Shown here piece by piece: positions 53,980 to 64,000 of a stretch of DNA of 64,000 nt (within the stretch, counting starts at the first letter, position 1; each line of letters begins with the position of its first letter). Origin of the DNA: Capsicum annuum (taxonomy: Eukaryota > Streptophyta > Magnoliopsida > Solanales > Solanaceae). The notes beneath the pieces are model-generated. The model was not told where the DNA came from, made no database searches, and saw only the letters and a list, made by a program, of their open reading frames with translations. The translations under genes and the position numbers were made by a program. The stretch spans positions 56,200,197 to 56,264,196 of the forward strand of contig NC_061115.1 of assembly GCF_002878395.1 (NCBI RefSeq). The letters are read 5' to 3'.

Positions 53980-56900
53980 TTACCGCATCAAAATTGTGCG
54001 TGCTTCTGCTAAGTGATCGCGAACACTTGTCTCTTTGATTTCATCATGATCGTCCAATTTGACTAATCCAGTTTCGTCCAAGTTGGGCTTCTCTTAGTTT
54101 TTTTTTTCAAATTCTTCTATATCTTCCACTAACTGCTCCTCATCACCTTTTTTCTATTCATCATCATTCCCCTCGCTTTATTTGTCTAACCCTTAACATG
54201 ACATGACATTGGCAAGATTTAAATTATTGCTACTAAAATAAACCAAGTTAGACGAGAACAATATAATAAAAGATAATAATATAATAATATTTCGAAATAA
54301 CTTCTTAAATAAAGAGAGGCCTTTTGGGGAAATAAATACAAACTACGGCTCATGACCCACACAAATATGGGCCCATGCATTTTTTGAAAACTGTAAAACA
54401 TGAAAAGAAAATTTGAGACATATAAGAGTGGATCACGGGGCCTCCTCTGTATCATCACCAATTTTTAAAACTACTAGTAATTTCCCTTTTATCTACCATG
54501 ACAGGCGATGAGTTATGAGCAGAGTAGATGTCTAATTTTGTAAAACCTCTCCTAGTACAACCTTTCTCACCCCCATCAGACTTTGGGAAATTCTCTAGTA
54601 TATCATTGATTCCCTCGAACATATTTCTTATCCCATCCCCAATACCATCATGTTTTAATACCTTATGCAGAAGAAATAACTGGTACAAGAGTGGCAATGA
54701 TTTAGACAAACTTATCTTTGACTTATCTTCAGTCTCATTATCCTTTCTTGGCTGGTATCCTAACCCATGTTTAGATGTTTTTTTTGGGATCATAATAGGC
54801 TCAATAATTTCTTCCAAATTCTTACCTGAGATACCTAAGGCAGTCACGACTTTCTCTATCTTCTCCACTCTTACTGTTTTTTTGGGATTTTTCGAATCCA
54901 TCTTAGTAACAGTCTTGTTAAATACCCATTCATCTTCTATTTCGATTATGCTAACTGTGGCTCCCCCATGATTAGGCAATATATTATTGGTGACATTTGG
55001 TGTCGACGCTTGAAGAGTGACGATCTTCTAATCAATCAAGTCTTGGATCTTGTGTTTCAGGTTGATGCAATCTTTAGTATTCTGACTGACCGCTCCTGAA
55101 TGGTAAGCACAGACTTGATAGGCCTGAAAGAATTGGGAATTGGGATTGGTAGGTTTTGATGGAATAGGCTGTAAATAACCAACTTTTATCAATCTTTTGA
55201 AAACCTGGGTACGACTTTCAACTAATAAAGTGAGTTTTTAAGGAGGTTTCTTTTTTAGGGTTAGACGTAGGGGGTTATAATAGTTTTGATTAGCGGAAGG
55301 AGGTACTTGATGATAGTTTGGTCGTGTTTGGACGTTTGTTTAAATTTTTAGAAGGATAGCTTGAACATGAGACTGACAATTTGGATTCGGGACTTGATAT
55401 TGGTGTAAAATATTTGGACATGGATCTTGGTATTGGGGTTGGATATTTACAAGTGGGGCTTGGTACTGGGATTGGGCATAGAATACAGGCCAAAAACTTG
55501 GTGATGGAAGTGAGGAAAGAATATTCCTCGGCTTGAATTTTGTCTTCAATTTATCAATAGAATTAGTAGAGATCGCAGTCACATCCTTTCTTTTCTTCTT
55601 TAAGAACGCAGACGATTCAGATGATGTTGGGGTTTTGGCAATTTTTCCCATTTGGATTCCTTCCTCTAACGATTCCCCAATCCTTAACAAATATGTGAAA
55701 TTTGATCGAAACGCGGATATTATCCTGGTTTAAAATTCTCCCTCCTTAGTGCAAGAGAAAACCAATACCATTTTATTCTCAGACATAGGAGGTTGTACTT
55801 TAGCAACTTCTTTTCTCTAATAGAAGGCATAGTCTCAGAAACACTCATCATTCTTCTTCTTTATCCGGTCTAGTAAGTATCAATTAGGGACTATCTCGAT
55901 GCAATGGAAATCTATTGAGAAAAATTTTGGCCAACTCCCTCCAGCTAGACCATCTTTTTAGTTCTTGAGACGTAAACCAATATAAGGCTTCACCGCTTAA
56001 ACTTTATCTGAATAAATGCATTAATAATGATTTATCTCTTCCTACGCCAACCATTTGATCATAATACCTTCTTAGCTAGGCCATTGAATTTCCGATAACA
56101 TTCAACATTTCAAATTTAGGGACCTTGTACCCTTCTGGTAGATCTACTCTAAGTGTACACATAGATCATCATATCTCAAAGCATCATTATTGCCTGCTCC
56201 GTGAGATTTCTTGATCCTCATAATCTCTTCATGCATAGCCAAAAACTTTTTTTCATGCTCAGTCCTCCACTCTTTTTCCTTCTCCTCGTAATTATCTACC
56301 TTAGGATTGAGACAGTGATTGTAAATGTCAGGGGTTATGATGACATGAGAAGGATTTATGAGGGTAACTTGATTTTGAGGATGAGAAAAGATTGGGTAGA
56401 GGGGATGGAGGACGTTTTAAAAATTGATAATGCTTTGTAGAATTTGATAATAGTTTGGTGGAATCTGAGAGAGATTTTGTAGATTTATAGATGGATATTA
56501 TAGATTTGGAGATGGATTTTGTAGATTTGGGAGTGGGTTTCAAAATGGACTTTAGGGATGCGGGGATGAATTTTGTGGATTTAGAGAAGGATTTTGTGGG
56601 GTTAGAGATGGATTTTGTGGATGGTAAGCATCATGTTATTTTCTCAATTGGTATTTTGGACAAGTTGAGGAGCGGAGGTGGACAATATATTATTTTGATG
56701 GTCCCAAAAAATAGGCGTACTTAGGGAAGGGATCTGGAGTAAAGTCTTGTATCCTCCTAGAGCGGGAGCGTTGACTGTGATGGCCAGATTAGCCAAATCT
56801 CGAGTATAGTTCATCTCCTCCTGAAGCATTTCGAATTTTCTTGTGAGTTCTACAATCATCTCGCTTTGTTCCGCTATTACTTTCTCCCTGATGGCCAACA

Positions 56901-57000
56901 CATTTTCTTTATAACTTCCAGTTATTTTTGAATGATGGCCAGAGGATAGGATTTTATGAATTTTTGATCGGGTGAAGTAAGGATGTTCTGCTAGTTTATT
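53980..57000 (-). pseudogene. Tat/Ogre gag and the start of pol (broken)
   Basis: Minus-strand pieces in order: IREKVIAEQSEMIVELTRKF and MNYTRDLANLAI (56,644-56,901); a low-complexity Ser/Pro/Lys stretch; then IGESLEEGIQMGKIAKT and FLKKKRKDVTAIS (55,340-55,690), matching the conserved end of the Ogre gag domain (EEGIKTGKI..KKKEDV); then MPNHGGATVSIIEIEDEW (54,455-54,979), a typical linker. Near 54,090-54,000 comes KPNLDETGLVKLDDHDEIKE, the segment that precedes RT in complete relatives, after which homology stops. The remaining pol is absent. Stops and frame changes occur throughout. A working gag would form the particle. Confidence 0.8.
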
Positions 57001-58152
57001 TCAACACAGAGTAGTTTTCTGTTATCTATAAAGTAGAATAACTCAAAGGCAGACGTGTTAGATCCTATATATGATAAACAATACAAAATACTTGACAAGA
57101 AGTAACCACATAGAGTTGTTTTCCTCATAGGCAAACTGATCCACGAGAATATAGTGGATAAATTTGTCTTTGATTCAAATAAATGCACATAAACACATAA
57201 GGCAGTTATATCACATAATAAATGCATATCCTAGTTGGGTAACCCTTGAGCCAAGGGTTGGCCTAACATATTTGAAAGAAGTATATGATTTTTAAAACCA
57301 ATCCATTATCCCTCAAAAACCTTCATAGGCATACATAAATGGCATAACTGCATACAAAATTTGCATAAAAGGGATACAATCTTTAGGGAAAGGGAAAATA
57401 ACATGAGAAAAAGAACAATGTCCTGCACAAGGGATGGGAAATACTAGTTTTCGACTGCTCTTCTATTGTCCTTCACGTTCTTAGCTTTGTACACTTCTTG
57501 TCATTGGCGACATCCATTTATGATCAAGCAATTTCCGTATAATTGTGCTCTAGATGCAACCGTCCAAATCGATCAATTTTTTGTTTGGCTTGATTCAATT
57601 CCGACCTTAATTGGTGTATGATTGAGGCATCCTTACAGAAGTAAGCGAAACAATCCTTCTTACGACCCTAAAAAAATAATAGATTGGATTAAACAAATAA
57701 TTATTTCTTCAACACATACATATGATTCCTTTGTATTTGACTCGGGATCAATAGACGTAGGACAGGTTTTCTAATGGGCCCAATACCCCCTTTGGGTAAT
57801 GGGTCATCCTAGGCTTATGCCTAAAAGGGTTTTGGTTTAACTTTATCTTGGGTGTCTAGAGTGGGTTTGAACCAGGTTTCTAAAGCGGACGACTTGGGTT
57901 TAGAAATACGAACGGCCATCAGACGCCTCATGTGCTAATAAATCATCATATTTCTAACACTTTATTTGGAGTTGAATAATAGGGGTTGGTACATCCATGA
58001 AACCCCAAAATAGTTTAATAATCATCATGCGGGATTATGCCATGAAATTCAATAATTAAATTTCACAGAATTGAAACATTTAAGCTCGTAAACAGTTTAA
58101 ACAGTTAGTCAAAAGATAAATTCAAATATTTGGTTAGAACCTAGTTCAAATT
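57001..58152 (-). other. Tat 5' untranslated region
   Basis: No domain-bearing frame is present between gag and the primer binding site. The stretch GGGCCCAATACCCCC (about 57,776) and a TTTTATCTTGGGTGTC motif are not recognisable as known elements. Confidence 0.45.
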
Positions 58153-58169
58153 TCCCAACAGAGTTGCCA
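58153..58169 (-). other. Tat primer binding site (candidate)
   Basis: On the minus strand, TGGCAACTCTGTTGGGA lies four bases after the 5' LTR end (ACAAAACA). It resembles the TGGCGACTC-type primer sites I associate with Ogre/Tat elements (reported to use tRNA-Arg). The tRNA identity is not checked here. Confidence 0.7.
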
Positions 58170-58173
58170 TTTC

Positions 58174-61100
58174 TGTTTTGTGGAAAAATGACTTTTAGAG
58201 TCGCCACTTAATTTATTTAGGAAAATTAAGAAAACCTTTATAAATTACTCAAATGATTCAAAATAAAAAAAATCTTCTACGTTATGAAATTCTAGGTAAG
58301 CGATTCTCATTAACATTTTAGGAAGGTTTTTAAGACACCTAAAATGTCGGCTAACTTGCGTTATCCGGATTGTTTGAAAATGATTCTTTTGACTAACTTC
58401 TAAAATAAAATTTTCTTTTTTGAGAAAAGGAAAGTGAAAACAAACTTGTTTAAAAATCAATTTAACGACACAATAGGGAATTTAACTATGTCTAAGCAAA
58501 TAAAAATAACAAATAAACATGTAAAGGGGAAAAGGGAGAAATAGATGACTTAAGCTTGTAATCCCAAATCCACTATCCCTTTCCTAATCTAGTTGGGCTT
58601 TTGGCCTATAACCTGTCCTAAACTATATTTTCAAGCCCTTTAGCCCAAAATCTGTTTCACCTATAATAAAATACAACTTTTGCTTCGAGGCCTAAATAAA
58701 TGAATAGATAAATAACTCAATAAATAAAGGAAATATAAAAACAAGACTAATAAAATTGAGACTTTCTAGTCTCTTAGCAACTTAGTCTATTGGTTTAAAC
58801 CCATTTCTTCTTCTTTTTCTTCCATCTTCTCGAATTTGTACACCGTAACTGACTTTAGATTTTTCTTCAGACTTGACTCAAAGAAATGGGCCTCATTGGC
58901 CCATTATGAAGTGCAAGGGGAAAGAGTCCATTTGGACTCCCAGGTGGGTTCATGCAATGAAAAAGATGAAGGAATTAATAAATGTTCTAAGAGAAAGAAA
59001 TAAAACAATTAAAGTAACCTAAGAAAACATGAAACAAGCTCACGTGTAAGAATCCATCAAAAGTAGTATAATACAGCCATATGGATAATCTAAGAAACAT
59101 GGAATGGGCTCATGCATAAGAATAAAACAGAAGTAGCCTAATGTAGCCATATTATTGAAAAGGATAATCAACGAGATTTACAATAACAATTTTCTCTATG
59201 ATTAATTGAGCACTATATTCTAAGGCGTATAGACAACTTTTAACAAAATAGTGCAAAGGTCAAAATCATCGAAATACTCTCAATACTCCAATTAATCTTA
59301 AAATAAATATTTGTTTCGTTAAAGGTGCAAAAGAAACAGAAAGTGCTCAAATTTCATGTCAGTGAGAAAAATGCGAAGAAAGTAAGAGAAACTAAAATTA
59401 AATTCACTACTAAGACTAATAACACATGAGGGAGACTAAAGGCGAAACTGACTTTAGGGATATGAGCCAAGAACACATTTACCATAAGAGAACAAAAATT
59501 AAACTTTAAACCTAATTGGCCAAAGATATCATATCCTATTACCTAATTTCTATCTTACATGATTTTTTATTCTAGGTGTCTAGATATCTTATAGCCAACA
59601 CACCAAATCACAAGTCAAAATCTTTAAAGGATGCACATGTGAATGAGAGGCAATTAAGATTATTAATAATTTCCAACTCAAAACCAAACATTATACCAAG
59701 CCAAACCATTGCTGAGGCTAAATGAACTCTACAAAAAAAAAGACAAATCCTTTTGAAATTTTGTCAAATTTGAACCCATAATATTAAAGGAAATAAAAGA
59801 CCAGTGATATTCTACTGAAGATTTTGAAGTAAAGTAAAAATGAAGACTTTTTAATTTATAACATCCAAAACAAACATAATGGCTCTAAACCTCTAGGAGC
59901 TTACTGGATTGATCAAGATTAAGCAAATATAATGCCAAGTAATAGAGGTGGATAGAGTTTACAATCAAAATACTAACAGCAAGGCCATATAACAAATAAT
60001 TGCAACATCAAAATAAGAATGATCAGCACTCACACCCGAAATACAATTTGATATAACAACGAGGTTAATTCTTTTCAAATTTCTCGATTCTTTGAATAAT
60101 ACTACAAGGAATTTTCACAAAAATTATATTTCCCCTTTCGCTAAACCTTTTTCCTGTATTCTGAACTAGGAAGATTTTTGCGAAAGGTTTCACTGATATC
60201 ATTAAAGTATGACAACATTGACAATAATCAACTATTACAAAATCCAATGGCCTTCATGGCTTCTATAGGGAACAATCCCAACAACTACAATTAAGATTAT
60301 GAATAACACAATTATATAGCTAAAACACTAAAAAAAATAGACTAGAAGAAAAGGAAAGTATTGAAAACTAAAAAAAATAAAGTGTTACCTATTTTGGATC
60401 AGCAAAACGAGACTCAAGACTTCGACAGAGTTTGTTTGCCTCTACCAGAAGCTAAAAATCATAAATAAAACTAAGAAAATTTCAATTAAAATTTTCCTTA
60501 CTCAAAATTTTCTAGAATTTCAGGATTTGTTGCTCGGAGGCTCTTTTTTCCTTCCAAGACTTGGTTCTTTATCTCCAAAGAAAGCTTTTTATAGAGGAGA
60601 TTGTGGAATTTCAATCTCAATCAATAAACGATATGGGAGCATGAAAATCATGGGCATTTTTGGAATTTCCAAGGAAAATTTTGAATTAATGATTCTTGAA
60701 GAGGGATGAGTTGTAAATATACGAAATTGTACAATTTTGAAATTTGAAAAGGAGTTTGCTAAGCTGGTGCATTGCGGGTGAATGCAGATTTAGGTCGAAT
60801 GGGTTGGTTCAGCGTTGTCGGGTCAGCGGCTGGAGTAGGGTCATTGGGTCAGTTTGAATTATTGCCGATTTTTGGTTGACTATTATTGTCGCATTCATTT
60901 TTTTGTTATCGGCTGAGATTGTTAATTGTTGAAGGTTGTTTATATTATGTTGAAAAAAGAGGAGGAGAGAGGGATTAGGTTGGGTCAAAGAGGAGCTAAA
61001 ATAGGCTAGTAGTAAGGTGGTTGTTGGGCTTTGCAGTGGGGTGTGTTTGGGCTAATGGCTGTTGGAGAAATGGGGCTGCTGAAATTAAAAGGAGAAAAAT

Positions 61101-61745
61101 ATGGGATGGTGGGTTTAGTGTGGTGGGCCGCTGCTGATGTTAGGTAGCTGTCCCAATTTTTTAAAGGTAAAAATGGTTGATTTGGGTTACTTTTTGGTAA
61201 AGTGTAGATTATGTATATTTGGAGTTATTTAAAAAAATAACCTCAACTAGTTTAAGAGTTAGTCAAATTTATTTAATTTTTGACCAAATTAAAAATCATT
61301 GGTTTATTGCATTGCAATTGTGGCAAATTTAATTTCAATTGTGATCGAATTAAATAAATCGACTAAATTCTATTGCCGATGCGAATTAATATATCTTTCA
61401 ATCCCGAGCTTCTTGATTTATTAAAATCAAATACATATTTATCCAAATAAATCATTTTTGAGAGTAAATTACATTTAACTCAAGATTTTAATCATTTAAA
61501 TTTATTTCAAGACAAACCTTGATTAAAATCTGATATTTTATAAAAAATAGTTATTTAAGTAACAAAATTATATAATTTCGTTTAATTGAATACAATAATA
61601 TATAATCGCTACTTAAAATGATAAACTTACCCAGATAAATACTTTTGAAAAGTTTCTTTATTCGATAAATAAATGTTTTAATTTTATTGAAAATCGAAGA
61701 AACCTGAGATTAAACTTAGTTTTGGAGGGCAAAAATTAGGTGTCA
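58174..61745 (-). repeat. Tat 5' LTR (3,572 bp, uninterrupted)
   Basis: Full-length LTR, starting TGTTTTGTGG and ending AATTAGGTGTCA on the plus strand. It serves as the empty-site reference for both insertions in the paired LTR: the TIR element (site near 58,715) and the gypsy element (site near 59,525, CCAAAGATATCATATC). Confidence 0.93.
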
Positions 61746-64000
61746 AGACCACTCCCTGCTACTCACACTTTGACTTCTTGGATGGAGGTGTGTCTGGTTA
61801 GCAAATCCATTCCTCTCCACCTACATTGGGAGGGGAACCACATGACCATCATCATCCAGGACCCAAAATACTTAGCCCAACTACCAATGGAGTGCCGGAA
61901 CTGTGGTCTCCAGAGCTACGAGCCCAATATATGGATGACAACCCTTGTTTAAATCTTTAACTCCCTAACAACAAATAATATCACTCCATTAACCATCTCA
62001 GAGATGATGTCTCTAAAAAGTTCAAGCTTTTCCTTCTTCCATCCACCAAATCCCCTTCTGCTGAACCAAGGTCCCTCTTTGGCAAACCTCTATAGGGTAA
62101 ACCTCCAATCTCCACATCCTCTATTGCTACCTCCAATCCTATATCCCCTTTTAGTGAACCCATAAACCACAAAAAGGGAGAAGACCCTGACTGCACTAAG
62201 AGAGAGCAACAGAGAAATGGAATCCCTGTTATGTTAACTAAGAATTCATAAAACCGATGTGTTCACTTTGGAAAGGCCTGTTAACATGGATTTCGAAGGC
62301 CTGATTCACGAGATGGTGATTGTACTAATGCCTCAGGATCTTTCAAAGCTAGGAATAGAGCTAGGCTTGCCAAACCCTATATTAAGAGAGTACTACAAAG
62401 CCAAGATAAACCCTCTTTCCAAGAAGATGAAATCCCCAGAACTTTTGAACTCCTCCAATCCTCTAGGGAAGGGGAAGTCAATACTTATAGAGATCCCTCA
62501 ATCCCTCAAAGTAATGATGAAAAATTGTATAATATTGAATACTAGGGGGGCTAACAATGCTGAATTTAGGAGGCACTGTAAGTCCATGGTTAGCTTCCAT
62601 CAACTTACCATTTTTTCTCTCCCCGAGACTTAGATTATTGATCATAAGGCTCTAACTAATGATTTGGGTTTTCACCATTTCATCCAATCCCCTGTCGCTA
62701 GGTTGTCTGGTGGTATAGTCATCTTTTGGAAGAAGGATTCTATCTCTATTTTTTAGATCTCTATCTTATCCCAGGCTATCTATACTGCTGTTAAGGTGAG
62801 CTCTCTTCCCTTTACTTGGATTTTAAGTGTTGTTTATGCCAGTATAGAGTTTACCTCTAGAAGGTTGCTTTAGGATCAACTTAAGTCCATGGTATATTCC
62901 CTCCACACTTTAGATAGTACTTATTGGTTGGTGGGGAGGGGGTGACTTTAATGATATTCTTAAAACCAATGAAAAGTTTGGATGGAATTGTATCAACCTA
63001 GCTTAGTCCTCTCTTTTTTGGGATTGCATTAACCATTGTGGGCTTATAGACCTAGGTTTTAGAGGTAGTAAGTATACCTGGTCTAACATGAGATATAGGA
63101 ATATGCCTTCTTTTATTTTAGAAAGGTTCGATAGGTTCCTTGCCAATGACCTCTGGCTCCATATGTCCCTGATGCTTTGGTTTTTTACCTCCCTAGAACA
63201 CACTCTGATCATTCCACTCTTTACCTTTCCTTCTCCAAACCTATTCAAAATATTCCTAAGCCTTTTAGGGTAGAGTCTATGTGGTGTAATCATGAAGATT
63301 TTCATTCCCTTTTCTCTAAGTCCTTTACTGAAAGTTCCACCCTTACTAGGGCTACTAAGGATTTTGAGGATATTTATAGAGCCTGGAACAGAGATATTTT
63401 TGGAAACATTTTTCCAAAAGAAGAAGCACATTCTTGCTAGACCTTTTGATATTCAATCTTCTCCTTATTATCTTAACAGTACTTTCTTACAAAAATCTTA
63501 AAACTTATCTTACCTCTGAATTCAGTGCTATCCTTAGGAATGAAAATGACTTTTGGATGCTTAAATATAGGATAAGTTGGATCATAGAAGGGGATAGGAA
63601 TACTAGTTTTTTCAACTTCTCTAACCTTAATAGAAGGAGAAGAAATAAAATTTCTTCCATTAATATGAATGACACATGGATTCATGAACACCAGGCTATC
63701 TATGAAGCCATCTTGTCCTTCTACACCACCCTCTTTCATACTAACCATCAGTATGCAAACTTAAAATATTAGCCCAAGCCGTCCAGCACTGGCTCCATCC
63801 CTTCCTCCTCTTATACCATATTGGATTCCATTCTAGTTTAGATGAGATCAAAGCTACTGTGTTCTCCTTCAAACCCTTCAAGGCCCCGAGCTCGAATGAC
63901 CTTTACCCTTTCATGTATCAAAGGTATTAGTCCACCTTTGCCTCTCTCCTCCTGGACTTCTACACCACCACCTTTTCCACAGCTACTATGGACCCTTGGG
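61746..64000 (+). mobile_element. LINE (plant L1 type), 3' segment, cut by the window end
   Basis: This continues the LINE interrupted at 35,583. The first 480 bp are probably the ORF1 end or the inter-ORF region. ECRNCGLQSYEPN (about 61,890-61,930) may be a zinc-knuckle remnant. ORF2 follows from about 62,530 and runs off the window, so the 3' end and target duplication cannot be seen. Confidence 0.75.
62500..64000 (+). pseudogene. LINE ORF2: endonuclease and start of reverse transcriptase (broken)
   Basis: The endonuclease opening reads ILNTRGANNAEFRRHCKSMV (about 62,540), then HFIQSPVARLSGGIVIFWKK. Later GDFNDILKTNEKFG, DLGFRGSKYTWSNMRYRN and ERFDRFLAND appear, matching L1-type endonuclease blocks. 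The linker before RT has KYRISWIIEGDRNTSFFNFS (about 63,565-63,620). At 63,840-63,930 the RT domain begins with FSFKPFKAP and then degrades at the window edge. Many stops (for example TAG near 62,753 and 63,004) break the frame. A working ORF2 nicks DNA and copies its own RNA at the nick. Confidence 0.9.

Larger units (their letters stand above)
35584..61745 (-). mobile_element. Ogre/Tat-like LTR retrotransposon, pol-deleted, with nested insertions
   Basis: Two LTRs of about 3.6 kb bound the element: 58,174-61,745 (5') and 35,584-38,250 plus 47,651-49,878 (3', interrupted). On the coding strand the LTR starts TGACACCTAATTTTTG and ends CCACAAAACA. A primer site TGGCAACTCTGTTGGGA lies near the 5' LTR, of the TGGCGACTC type I associate with Tat/Ogre elements. 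The 8.3-kb interior has gag-type sequence (about 57.0-54.0 kb) but no RT, RNase H or integrase in any frame, and then tandem arrays. Without the nested insertions the element is about 15.5 kb. The flanks TCACT and CCACT are close but not identical, so the target duplication is unresolved. Transposition would need help from a complete relative. Confidence 0.82.

Noticed and set aside
54528..54971. Plus-strand frame of 147 codons
   Set aside because: It is the shadow of the Tat gag-linker frame on the minus strand, which matches the family.
35584..61745. Endogenous pararetrovirus
   Set aside because: Checked because such copies occur in Solanaceae. LTRs, target duplications and Tat, gypsy and copia domain orders explain the reverse-transcribing sequences; no movement- or coat-protein traces were seen.
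61746..61760. A 5-bp target duplication of the Tat element
   Set aside because: AGACC follows the right end and TCACT precedes the left end; CCACT three to five bases further in is close to TCACT but not convincing.

Overview
This is plant nuclear DNA, most likely from a Solanaceae genome; Capsicum (pepper) is my best guess. The evidence is a partial TS-type SINE with the Solanaceae 3' end (33,516-33,621), a second Solanaceae-type tRNA-derived SINE (32,395-32,580), plant LTR retrotransposon lineages, GT-AG introns and high AT content. The genus is an inference from familiarity with the gene families and the CTGTTGCAACAG repeat arrays, not a proven assignment. I found no intact conserved host gene, no rRNA or tRNA gene and no CRISPR array. 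Almost every coding trace is a decayed transposable element or a broken gene.

Layout. 1-4,707: AT-rich non-coding DNA with a 143-157 bp tandem repeat and small TIR elements (778-1,439; 2,168-2,356; 2,600-3,568). 4,708-9,503: a complete but decayed Ty1/copia element on the minus strand, with 232-bp LTRs and a CAAGA target duplication. 9,897-10,860: remains of a major-latex-protein (Bet v 1 fold) gene, minus strand.

10,930-31,000: a MULE-associated gene cluster. It holds a broken MuDR-type transposase (+), a small convergent two-exon gene (-), an inverted duplication with arms of about 825 bp and a 26-bp loop, two broken DUF1985/Ulp1-like genes facing each other (+ 21.5-25.1 kb; - 27.6-29.4 kb, leader to about 30.7 kb) and a GRF zinc-finger remnant (-). 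The introns and spacers of this cluster are filled with clusters of the palindrome ATCTGTTGCAACAGAT and its variants, which I do not see elsewhere in the window.

31,448-33,001: a TIR element with a 9-bp target duplication, carrying a SINE. 34,270 to the window end: a plant L1-type LINE split by an Ogre/Tat-like LTR element (35,584-61,745). One LTR of that element is itself interrupted by a 1.27-kb TIR element (36,170-37,442) and a 9.4-kb Ty3/gypsy chromovirus (38,251-47,645). The Tat element keeps gag traces but no recognisable RT, RNase H or integrase, and its 3' region carries tandem arrays with 56-bp and about 30-bp units.

The genes do not form a working pathway. The informative content is the insertion history, the repeat arrays inside the MULE/Ulp1 introns and the large hairpin-forming locus at 16.2-17.8 kb.
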